Source: a virus
Length of the DNA stretch: 44,539 nucleotides
Reading direction: 5' to 3' (one strand)
IMG/VR virus record: IMGVR_UViG_3300017917_002495
Location: 1 to 44,539 of that record
Shown one piece after another: positions 7,750 to 13,867 of the stretch. The notes under the pieces were generated by a model. The model was not told the DNA's origin. It ran no database searches and saw nothing but the letters and a program-made list of their open reading frames with translations. Position numbers and translations under genes: made by a program. How positions within the stretch are numbered: position 1 is the stretch's first letter; each line of letters starts with the position of its first letter.

Positions 7750-7970
7750 CAAAAATACTCGTCCGGTTCAGCAAAATAATCCCAGCCTTGTCCGCCCAAC
7801 ATTTTTTGTAATTCCCATTTGGCTTCTTCGACTTTGCATTTTACAGGTTGTTGATCGCTGCCTAGCACAGCTTCGCATTGAGCACAAAAATAGTTCATAC
7901 CAAATCTAGGTTCATCGTAGTAGGCCACGCCACCGCAGGGCAAGACCATATAATCAGTATAGTCTGTCAT
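7749..7970 (-). CDS. Small Cys-containing phage protein (73 aa)
   Basis: Three closely spaced cysteines are visible (FCAQCEAVLG, VKCKVEE) together with a PCGGVAYYDEP start, which suggests a small zinc-ribbon-like knuckle. C-terminus is acidic and aromatic (GWDYFAEPDEYF). ATGA-coupled on both sides. Function unknown. Confidence 0.65.
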   Translation of the reverse strand: MTDYTDYMVLPCGGVAYYDEPRFGMNYFCAQCEAVLGSDQQPVKCKVEEAKWELQKMLGGQGWDYFAEPDEYF

Positions 7971-8365
7971 AACCTACTTTCTAAATCCTTTTCAAATATT
8001 CCCCATCCTAGCCTACTCTTAGGCGTATTACTTCTAGCTTGCACACAGATAAAACCTTCATCGTCTATGGTAACTCGCCAATCATAGTATCTTGTATTAT
8101 AAAGGTAATCTCTAAATTGAGCTACTAGCCTCGAAGGCATGGCATTCTCCCATCTAATATCTTTAAGGGTAGAACTTTTACCTGCTAATATTTCTACTAT
8201 TTTTAATTTTTCTAGATTATCTTGATTCAACGGTAGAAAACTAGCACGATCGTAGAGACTATCTACAATACCCATACAGCTCAATGGGGCAAAGGCCTGA
8301 TCTCTAACCTTGTTGAAATCATACTCACGGATGATGACTTTACGTCTTAGTGTTCTTATCGCCAT
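7967..8365 (-). CDS. Hypothetical phage protein (132 aa)
   Basis: Basic N-terminus (AIRTLRRKVIIREYDFNKV) and a mixed alpha/beta body, with a strand pair YDWRVTIDDEGFICVQARS near the C-terminus. No motif of known function. Overlaps 8356-8742 by 10 bases and precedes the Cys-containing gene with an ATGA overlap. Confidence 0.65.
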   Translation of the reverse strand: MAIRTLRRKVIIREYDFNKVRDQAFAPLSCMGIVDSLYDRASFLPLNQDNLEKLKIVEILAGKSSTLKDIRWENAMPSRLVAQFRDYLYNTRYYDWRVTIDDEGFICVQARSNTPKSRLGWGIFEKDLESRL

Positions 8366-8742
8366 TTTAATACAAATATCATTCTATCTTGTTCACTGCG
8401 AAACCAAAACTTGCGGTTGTTCATATACCAACGTTGTGCAGGTTCTGGTGCTTTTGATTCTCCCCAGATGTGTTCACCTGCTGATCCGAAATGTTCTAGG
8501 CACCATGCTTCCATTTCTCGCCAATTACCGCCTATGGGTTCTGCTGTGTAATAACGACTGCCATATACTTTTCCCTCAGCCAATACTATGTTCTGCACAG
8601 GACTCCATGCAATATCTTCCCACAGACGTTTAAGAGCCTGCGCAGAATAGCTCTTGCCTGCATTGCGTCCCGTGATCTGTACCATGCCTCTGCCTTTATA
8701 CTGTGTCATTTTTTTAAGTAAATCTTTCTGCCAAGGATACAT
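8356..8742 (-). CDS. Terminase-like P-loop fragment fused to the F-x-L-K-W domain (128 aa)
   Basis: The first 40 residues, MYPWQKDLLKKMTQ followed by GMVQITGRNAGKS, look like the start of a large terminase or SF2 ATPase including a Walker A motif (GRNAGKS). No Walker B or nuclease domain follows. The chain instead continues into the array's own domain: MEAWCLEHFG, RWYMNNRKFWF and the ending MIFVLKWR. ATG at 8742 forms a TAATG overlap; another ATG lies four codons upstream. It may bind nucleotide but cannot be a complete packaging motor. Confidence 0.7.
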   Translation of the reverse strand: MYPWQKDLLKKMTQYKGRGMVQITGRNAGKSYSAQALKRLWEDIAWSPVQNIVLAEGKVYGSRYYTAEPIGGNWREMEAWCLEHFGSAGEHIWGESKAPEPAQRWYMNNRKFWFRSEQDRMIFVLKWR

Positions 8743-9146
8743 TACTGCGACCACATCATCAACATTATTGTAGCATACTTCTCATGTTTCTGCCTAACCT
8801 TTATGGTAAGACAGTTGTCGCTAGCATCGTTACCTACAAAGCCCCAATCCCAATCCCACTTTTGACGACCCACATGCTGTTCCATCCAGGGACGATAAAA
8901 ATCATTAGGATCGGCACTGTCAAATTCCACCCAAACAGCACCGCCTAGATCTACCCAACGAGGATCATTGTGATCCACTGCGATCTTACCTTTGGGCCAA
9001 CGAACTTTGATACAGACACCGGGCACTAACCACCACCATAGTCGTTCGCGTATATTGAGACCACAGGGCATATAATGATTGTATTGTTTGCCCTTGATCT
9101 TGATCAGTTTTTTGATTTCGTATTTGGCCATATCCCAAAGTCTCAT
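8742..9146 (-). CDS. Conserved T4-like phage protein (134 aa)
   Basis: Trp-rich and basic: KYEIKKLIKIKGKQYNHYMP, then RERLWWWLVPGVCIKVRWP and KWDWDWGFVGNDASDN. I recognise this pattern from marine T4-like phages, where it has no function. ATG at 9146 makes an ATGA overlap with the gene upstream; an internal ATG at 9131 (MAKYEIKK) is the alternative start and matches the N-terminus I remember. The end (IMLMMW) hints at the same C-terminal strand as the array. Confidence 0.75.
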   Translation of the reverse strand: MRLWDMAKYEIKKLIKIKGKQYNHYMPCGLNIRERLWWWLVPGVCIKVRWPKGKIAVDHNDPRWVDLGGAVWVEFDSADPNDFYRPWMEQHVGRQKWDWDWGFVGNDASDNCLTIKVRQKHEKYATIMLMMWSQ

Positions 9147-9331
9147 GACCACCTCAATGAAAACATCACAGCATCTTGTTGTGTCTTAAATGCATATCTA
9201 TTAGGACCTAACATATACCAACGGTCTTGAGGTAGACGTTCTTTTAACCAATCTATTCTTTGATCTGTATCGCCTTGAACAGATTTAAGAATAATCTGAT
9301 GAGGCCAAATAGTTTTTTTGAGTACTCTCAT
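9143..9331 (-). CDS. Member of the F-x-L-R-W small protein family (62 aa)
   Basis: The smallest array member, close to the minimal domain: a helix (DQRIDWLKERL), a strand (WYMLGPNRYAFKT) and the ending DAVMFSLRWS. ATGA overlaps join it to both neighbours. Function unknown. Confidence 0.7.
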   Translation of the reverse strand: MRVLKKTIWPHQIILKSVQGDTDQRIDWLKERLPQDRWYMLGPNRYAFKTQQDAVMFSLRWS

Positions 9332-9597
9332 TTTAGTTTATTCCCTTCTGCTGTGCCCCAGCGAAGCATAAACATAGTGGCATCACGTTCCTCAGCAAAC
9401 TGCCAATATAGTGCATGATAGGTTTCTGAACGCCATAGGTCTGTACAGTTTGCTTCGCACCATGCTTTCATCTTATCTACATTACCTAGCTGTATATTTT
9501 CAAAGTTGATACGATGACTAAAGGTGGCACGAGCTCTTGTTGCCAAGATCTCGTTCACACTACCAACCTTTAAACCTTTACCTAAGCCAATCGCCAT
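9328..9597 (-). CDS. Member of the F-x-L-R-W small protein family (89 aa)
   Basis: Has KMKAWCEANCTDLW followed by YWQFAEERDATMFMLRWG, the array's signature. A basic N-terminal extension and a short polar C-terminal tail are specific to this copy. It overlaps 9578-9826 by 20 bases. Confidence 0.7.
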   Translation of the reverse strand: MAIGLGKGLKVGSVNEILATRARATFSHRINFENIQLGNVDKMKAWCEANCTDLWRSETYHALYWQFAEERDATMFMLRWGTAEGNKLK

Positions 9598-9826
9598 ATT
9601 TCAATAAGAACATAGTTCGTTTTGGTTCATCAAAAAAATCTAGATGCATCGTAGTGTCTGGAATCATTGCCACATAATCTTCTCGCCACTCTCTGTGTTC
9701 GCGAGTAGTAAATCCCAAGACTGCTTTCATCTTAGATCTAACCATCCATACACTCTTGGGATAATCTTTCTTGATTTGATTTAGAATATCTTCCCATTGG
9801 GACAATGTCAGTTTCACAGCTTTCAT
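9578..9826 (-). CDS. Member of the F-x-L-K-Y small protein family (82 aa)
   Basis: Divergent copy: LSQWEDILNQIKKDYP helix, then LDFFDEPKRTMFLLKYGDW. The WC motif is absent. ATGA overlap with the gene upstream. Function unknown. Confidence 0.65.
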   Translation of the reverse strand: MKAVKLTLSQWEDILNQIKKDYPKSVWMVRSKMKAVLGFTTREHREWREDYVAMIPDTTMHLDFFDEPKRTMFLLKYGDWLR

Positions 9827-10122
9827 AGATATTTTAAGGTAAAAACCACAGCTTCCAAGGGTTCTTTGATATACACAGTGTACATAGGATCACCAGAATT
9901 AAATCTATGGGTAACATCGGCACTAGGACAATTGGTACCCATCCACTGTTCAAATTCTCTATCATTAGCAGGATAAGCCCAGCAATACCAACCTCTGGGC
10001 GGCGGATTTAGAGGAAATGAACTTCCTGGATTAGGGACAGTTTTTCCATCTTCGAACCGCCAATGATGTATCACCGTTTCTCTGATTTTCACCCAACCAC
10101 CTTTAACAGCTTTTAAGGTCAT
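9823..10122 (-). CDS. Member of the F-x-L-K-Y small protein family (99 aa)
   Basis: ATG at 10122 overlaps the upstream TGA and is preferred to the earlier codons. Contains a Pro-rich stretch (GSSFPLNPPPRGWYCWAYP), then FEQWMGTNCPSADVTHRF and the ending AVVFTLKYL. Position of WMGTNC parallels WCLEHC in other copies. Confidence 0.65.
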   Translation of the reverse strand: MTLKAVKGGWVKIRETVIHHWRFEDGKTVPNPGSSFPLNPPPRGWYCWAYPANDREFEQWMGTNCPSADVTHRFNSGDPMYTVYIKEPLEAVVFTLKYL

Positions 10123-10439
10123 GACCAAGTTCTATGATTTTCAGCGACCCATTCGTTGCCATCGTATTCTGCAATATGCCAATCGACATCAGCAGGAATT
10201 TCAACGACTTTAATATTAGCATGAGCTCCGTTGGCGGCCATGCCTAGACTTTTGATCACGCTGATAAGATAAGGATCATCTCTGCTAATATCAGATTCAT
10301 AAAAGTCCGTAGCAGTGATTCCTGCTAGTTTTTTATATTCCTCAAAAGCCCGCTTACTAAGACTGAAGCCGCCATAGCAGGTATTAATGGCCACACGTCT
10401 GAGACCTTTCATTTCTTCTAGAAGTTTTTCTGGAGTCAT
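10119..10439 (-). CDS. Conserved phage protein of unknown function (106 aa)
   Basis: Reads RRVAINTCYGGFSLSKRAF, SRDDPYLISVIKSLG, and ends VEIPADVDWHIAEYDGNEWVAE. This is a very common phage protein family that I know only as uncharacterised. ATG at 10439 forms an ATGA overlap with the previous gene's stop. It is not part of the F-x-L-K array. Confidence 0.8.
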   Translation of the reverse strand: MTPEKLLEEMKGLRRVAINTCYGGFSLSKRAFEEYKKLAGITATDFYESDISRDDPYLISVIKSLGMAANGAHANIKVVEIPADVDWHIAEYDGNEWVAENHRTWS

Positions 10440-10651
10440 TTCCACTTCAAGGAAAACCATTGTGCATCCCTTTCATCTGAAAAATTATAAACAGCCACTT
10501 GATCCCATTCATAGGATACATCAGCAGTATCTTGAACATCAAATCCCACAAATGATTTGCACTGTGACTGTGCCCAAGCAAAGGCTTCTTGAAAATATTC
10601 CTGTGCTTGGTCATAGTTCCTTTCACTGTCAGTGAGATATATTGAAATCAT
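10436..10651 (-). CDS. Member of the F-x-L-K-W small protein family (71 aa)
   Basis: First array copy after the metallophosphoesterase. ATG at 10651 overlaps its TGA. A helix with AFAWAQSQCKS replaces the WC motif, followed by a YNFSDERDAQWFSLKWK ending that fits the family very well. Confidence 0.7.
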   Translation of the reverse strand: MISIYLTDSERNYDQAQEYFQEAFAWAQSQCKSFVGFDVQDTADVSYEWDQVAVYNFSDERDAQWFSLKWK

Positions 10652-11493
10652 ATCTCTACAACTTTCATCATATCCCAACCAGTATCTTCATAACCATCGT
10701 ACCCTCTAGGATTACAAACGATCCTAGTACTACCTATGACATAGTCAAACGGATGATGGGTATGTCCGTGTGTCCAAAGAACGATATTAGGATGATCTAA
10801 TATAAATTCGCTTAGGTCACTGTGATAACCACCATTCATTATATAATCATGAGCATACTGCGGATGGCAGCTCAAATGACTAGGAGTATGATGTCCCACA
10901 ACCACGAACTTCTGCTCGGGCGGATTTTGATCCAATACCGTTCTGAAATAGTCAAGAGTCTTATGATGACGTTCAGCGATATCAGCAGGCTTTAACTTTC
11001 TGAAACCTGCGTAATCATGCCTGATGATACGGAAGTCGTTCATCATATCTGCTAGAGCATGTAGGGTAAACGGATCACCTTTGTTGCAATCAGTCCATAG
11101 AGTCGCACCTATAAAGGTAACACCATCGATGATCTTAGCATCTCTTTCTAGGAAATACACGTTTTCATATTTGGCACATTCAGTTCGGAGATCTTCTAGG
11201 CTTTGAAAAAATTTGCCGTGATAGAATTCGTGATTACCTGCCACATATATCACATGCGGAAACTGAAAACTACAACGTTTCAGAAAGTCACGAAATCTAA
11301 GAGCACTTTCTTGCCTACGCCCTATACCTTGGCTATTTGGAGGATCCCAAAGACTATCCACAGTGGGATGGTCATGTAGATCCTGCGCTACCATGATATC
11401 ACCAGACAGGATCAAAACATCGGTATCGCCAGCATTTTGGATATTGATATCTGCAAATTCTAGATGCAGATCTGAAACAATTTGGATACGCAT
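10648..11493 (-). CDS. Calcineurin-like metallophosphoesterase (281 aa)
   Basis: All five metal-site blocks are present in order: SDLHLEF near the N-terminus, LSGDI, AGNHEFYHG, VVGHHTPS and HGHTHHPFDY. Such enzymes use two metal ions to split phosphodiesters or phosphomonoesters. The ATG at 11493 follows a perfect sigma70 promoter, so this is the first gene of the long early block. An upstream in-frame GTG would add three residues. Substrate (RNA ends, cyclic nucleotides or protein phosphate) cannot be told. Confidence 0.85.
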   Translation of the reverse strand: MRIQIVSDLHLEFADINIQNAGDTDVLILSGDIMVAQDLHDHPTVDSLWDPPNSQGIGRRQESALRFRDFLKRCSFQFPHVIYVAGNHEFYHGKFFQSLEDLRTECAKYENVYFLERDAKIIDGVTFIGATLWTDCNKGDPFTLHALADMMNDFRIIRHDYAGFRKLKPADIAERHHKTLDYFRTVLDQNPPEQKFVVVGHHTPSHLSCHPQYAHDYIMNGGYHSDLSEFILDHPNIVLWTHGHTHHPFDYVIGSTRIVCNPRGYDGYEDTGWDMMKVVEI

Positions 11494-11522
11494 AATACTC
11501 ACTTTGCTAGAAATATGTGTAT

Positions 11523-11551
11523 ATTATAGCACCACTTAATTCATCTGTCAA
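11523..11551 (-). promoter_or_regulatory. Perfect consensus sigma70 early promoter
   Basis: TTGACA (11546-11551), 17 bases, TATAAT (11523-11528) on the minus strand, with a TG before the -10. It faces the metallophosphoesterase and the leftward block, and lies between the two divergent transcription units. Confidence 0.9.
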
Positions 11552-11554
11552 CGA

Positions 11555-11562
11555 GTTAAATA
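11555..11562 (+). promoter_or_regulatory. T4-type late promoter octamer (plus strand)
   Basis: GTTAAATA on the plus strand, 26 bases before the ATG of the first plus-strand gene; that start has a G-rich ribosome site (GGGGGCG). It would drive the only rightward operon. Confidence 0.55.
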
Positions 11563-11588
11563 CACGTATATTACCCGGGGGCGAAACG

Positions 11589-11870
11589 ATGGGAGATTTT
11601 TTCAAATTAGTCGCAGAATTGGGTTTTCCAATCGCGGCTGCAATGGGAGCAGGATACTTTGTATTCCTAACGCTCAAATTTATTTTGGCTGGTGTTACAT
11701 CTAGTGTTAATGGTATCAAAGGTATCATTAGCGCATTAGATAACCGTGTCAAAACCATGAATCACGACGTGATTCGAATCGACACCGTGGTTTCAAATGC
11801 ATTAGGTCTAAGACCCGATGTAGATCGTATTGCTCGCGCCGATGGTAAGAACGATGCAAGGAGAGATTAA
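11589..11870 (+). CDS. Holin-like membrane protein, copy A (93 aa)
   Basis: One membrane helix with the sequence ELGFPIAAAMGAGYFVFLTL (residues 9-28), followed by an amphipathic helix and a hydrophilic tail. The GFPIhAA pattern before a single membrane span recalls small holin/UviB-like proteins. It aligns with 12661-12999 over about 65 residues, including the GFPI start and an N-x-DhIRh-x8-L-x-LR segment. Holin function is an inference; a virion or anchor role is possible. Confidence 0.6.
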   Translation: MGDFFKLVAELGFPIAAAMGAGYFVFLTLKFILAGVTSSVNGIKGIISALDNRVKTMNHDVIRIDTVVSNALGLRPDVDRIARADGKNDARRD

Positions 11871-12058
11871 TGGAATATACATTTACAATTAACTTGTTTT
11901 ATGTAATATGGTTTTCAATTCTTGTGTTAGCGTTTTATATCTATATGCAGGACGACGGCGATGATCACCTAACTCATATACGTCATGACATCGAAATGAA
12001 AAAAGAATGGTTTCGCATGTTGGCCGAAAAAAACAAACAGAAAAACGAGAGATTTTAA
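11870..12058 (+). CDS. Small membrane protein (62 aa)
   Basis: TAATG overlap with the previous gene. One clear membrane segment (LFYVIWFSILVLAFYIYM, about residues 9-26), then a charged tail. Function unknown; its place among holin-like genes suggests an envelope role. Confidence 0.7.
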   Translation: MEYTFTINLFYVIWFSILVLAFYIYMQDDGDDHLTHIRHDIEMKKEWFRMLAEKNKQKNERF

Positions 12059-12059
12059 A

Positions 12060-12257
12060 ATGCTATATGTTGATTATACCTGGGACTGCAACCCCAACGG
12101 AATCATCCTAGATGAAGAATTTAACAGTGATAAATTAGGTTGGAAGGGCGGCGATTATTTTCAGTTAGTTAATGTAAATGGTAGACAAATATTAAGAAAA
12201 GTAGGAAATGTTCAGCAGTTCATACTAGAGGGAGCGAACAATCATGAACAAGTATGA
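12060..12257 (+). CDS. Conserved small T4-like phage protein (65 aa)
   Basis: Starts MLYVDYTWDCNPNGIILD and contains KLGWKGGDYFQLVNVNG, a pattern I recognise from marine T4-like phages. Soluble beta-type domain. Its end overlaps the next gene by 14 bases. Function unknown. Confidence 0.75.
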   Translation: MLYVDYTWDCNPNGIILDEEFNSDKLGWKGGDYFQLVNVNGRQILRKVGNVQQFILEGANNHEQV

Positions 12258-12444
12258 AACATGGTGGAATTCATTATCACCACAGATGCAGCAGTATCTT
12301 AGACAACAACCAATTTGGCAAGACAGAGATTTATATAAATCTTTAGCGATAGGAGTGGTCGTGGGTTTTCTAATCGGTCTAGTGGTAGGCTACGAGTGGG
12401 CGTGGCGTCCGATTGAACAATCTTTTAGACCTTTGATAGGATAA
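12244..12444 (+). CDS. Conserved small membrane protein (66 aa)
   Basis: Begins YETWWNSLSPQMQQYLRQQ, then one membrane helix (AIGVVVGFLIGLVVGYEWAW, about 35-54). Ribosome site GGGAGCGAACAATC precedes the ATG. Related sequences occur in T4-like phages. Function unknown. Confidence 0.75.
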   Translation: MNKYETWWNSLSPQMQQYLRQQPIWQDRDLYKSLAIGVVVGFLIGLVVGYEWAWRPIEQSFRPLIG

Positions 12445-12650
12445 TGGACGAAACCCTAATATTATTTGGTTTATCATATATAGTAGGATCAGTCGCTTTA
12501 GTGTTCGGAATTTATTCTTTCTTTACTCTAAGAGAGATAGAAAAAGATCTAAAAGATAAACAAAAAAGGCAAACTATGAATGCCTGGAATTATTATCACG
12601 ATAAAGCCAAGCAAAAATCTACAGTTAAGTCACCATTCAAAAATTTATAA
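12444..12650 (+). CDS. Small membrane protein (68 aa)
   Basis: TAATG overlap with the previous gene. N-terminal membrane helix (about residues 5-28), followed by a highly charged helix (REIEKDLKDKQKRQ) that would be cytoplasmic. No domain recognised. Confidence 0.7.
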   Translation: MDETLILFGLSYIVGSVALVFGIYSFFTLREIEKDLKDKQKRQTMNAWNYYHDKAKQKSTVKSPFKNL

Positions 12651-12660
12651 GGGGAGATAG

Positions 12661-12999
12661 ATGGATCCGGTAGAATTAGTTAACAAGTATGGATTTCCTA
12701 TAGTCGCTGCAGGTGGCATGGGGTATCTAATATTCTATGTATGGGAATGGGCTACTAAAGAAATAAAACCTGTGCTCAGCGAAGCCAACACAACCTTAAT
12801 CGCTCTAATAGATCGTATTCGTATGTTAGACAACGACCTAATTAGGCTACAGCAAAAAGTCAATACTACTCTACATCTACGCGGAAAAATAATTGAAAGC
12901 GAGCGTGTGTTAGAACAGGTTAAAGTTGACACAGAAGCTAACAAGAAGTTTGACGAAGCTGCTCATATAGACGATAAGAAACCTTCTAAAGAAGGTTAA
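12661..12999 (+). CDS. Holin-like membrane protein, copy B (112 aa)
   Basis: Starts after GGGGAGATAG. Residues 9-28 are NKYGFPIVAAGGMGYLIFYV, a single membrane span equivalent to that of 11589-11870. A coiled-coil-like region follows (IDRIRMLDNDLIRLQQKVN). The two copies bracket the operon, consistent with duplication of one ancestor. Lysis protein or small structural membrane protein are the two options. Its stop overlaps the stop of the converging S11 gene. Confidence 0.6.
   Translation: MDPVELVNKYGFPIVAAGGMGYLIFYVWEWATKEIKPVLSEANTTLIALIDRIRMLDNDLIRLQQKVNTTLHLRGKIIESERVLEQVKVDTEANKKFDEAAHIDDKKPSKEG
12980..12997 (+). other. Hairpin at the convergent gene ends
   Basis: AACCTTC, a TAAA loop and GAAGGTT form a perfect 7-bp hairpin at the end of the plus-strand operon, exactly where it meets the opposing S11 gene. 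No long T run follows, so it is only a possible terminator. Confidence 0.4.
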
Positions 13000-13703
13000 T
13001 AACTACTGGCCAATTTATAAGCTTCTGGTATACGAGTCTTGGTATTTTTACTATTCAATAGGACGACAATGCGTCGTCCTATTTTTGTATCTAGCATCAT
13101 CACAATACATCCACCCGATGCTCGAATATATCCTGTTTTGCTGACAATAAAGTCATTGTGTGCGACCAAAGGATTAGTATTTTTAAACACCATAAATTTT
13201 TTCTTGTGTTTAATTTTAACTGCGCCCATGTTACTTGCTTCTACTATTTCTTGATAGTTTTCTGCGGCCTTGACTAACTTGATTAGATCGTAGGCAGTAC
13301 TGGAATTCATAACTCCTAATCCTGTGGGGTCAACAAAATTAGTATTCAACATTCCTAACCATTTGGCCTTGGCATTCATAGCATTCACACAGGCAGAACG
13401 TCCCCCGGGATAATTATTACACAAAGTCTCAGAGGCTCTGTTATCAGAATGTACTATGGCTAATTGAATTAATTCTTTTCTTGTATATGGCTTAATATAT
13501 TGATCTAGTTCTTGTTGAGAATCTAAAACTACAATCACTGTCATTAATTTTGTGATACTAGCTATACTACGTTTTTCGTGCATATTTTCACTTTGGATTA
13601 TATCACCGTCTCCGTTAGCCACTAGCCATGCAGTGGCCGTGATATCTTTTGAATAACACATAGAAGATATCAATCCCAGGACTATGAATAGAAATTTTTT
13701 CAT
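12996..13703 (-). CDS. S11 penicillin-binding peptidase, PbpG/DacA-like (235 aa)
   Basis: A signal peptide (MKKFLFIVLGLISSMCYS) is followed by the three penicillin-binding motifs: SITK (Ser49, Lys52), SDN (86-88) and KTG (189-191). D-alanyl-D-alanine carboxypeptidases/endopeptidases of this family trim peptidoglycan in the periplasm. The chain lacks the C-terminal membrane anchor domain of long DacA proteins, so it is closest in size to PbpG. In a phage it could loosen the wall for lysis or help surface assembly. ATGA-coupled to 13700-13867. Confidence 0.85.
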   Translation of the reverse strand: MKKFLFIVLGLISSMCYSKDITATAWLVANGDGDIIQSENMHEKRSIASITKLMTVIVVLDSQQELDQYIKPYTRKELIQLAIVHSDNRASETLCNNYPGGRSACVNAMNAKAKWLGMLNTNFVDPTGLGVMNSSTAYDLIKLVKAAENYQEIVEASNMGAVKIKHKKKFMVFKNTNPLVAHNDFIVSKTGYIRASGGCIVMMLDTKIGRRIVVLLNSKNTKTRIPEAYKLASSY

Positions 13704-13867
13704 CTTGGTTTACAAAGGTTAACTGATTTTATGCCGTTCAAACTAAAGGTTTGTATAAATTTTGCCATATCATCATTGACACTGATCATCTGAGCAGGCA
13801 TCATGAACTTGTATTGTAGCATCAACCATACACTATAGTCAATCCACCAATCTAGAGGAGTATACAT
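13700..13867 (-). CDS. Small hypothetical protein (55 aa)
   Basis: ATG at 13867 overlaps the stop of the cyclase gene (TAATG) and its own stop overlaps the S11 start (ATGA). The product has an aromatic, weakly amphipathic first half (LDWWIDYSVWLMLQYKF). No domain. The tight coupling is the main argument that it is real. Confidence 0.6.
   Translation of the reverse strand: MYTPLDWWIDYSVWLMLQYKFMMPAQMISVNDDMAKFIQTFSLNGIKSVNLCKPR

Noticed and set aside
11507-11758. Minus-strand ORF opposite the first holin-like gene
   Set aside because: It would cross the divergent promoter region and is antisense to a gene with a clear membrane motif.
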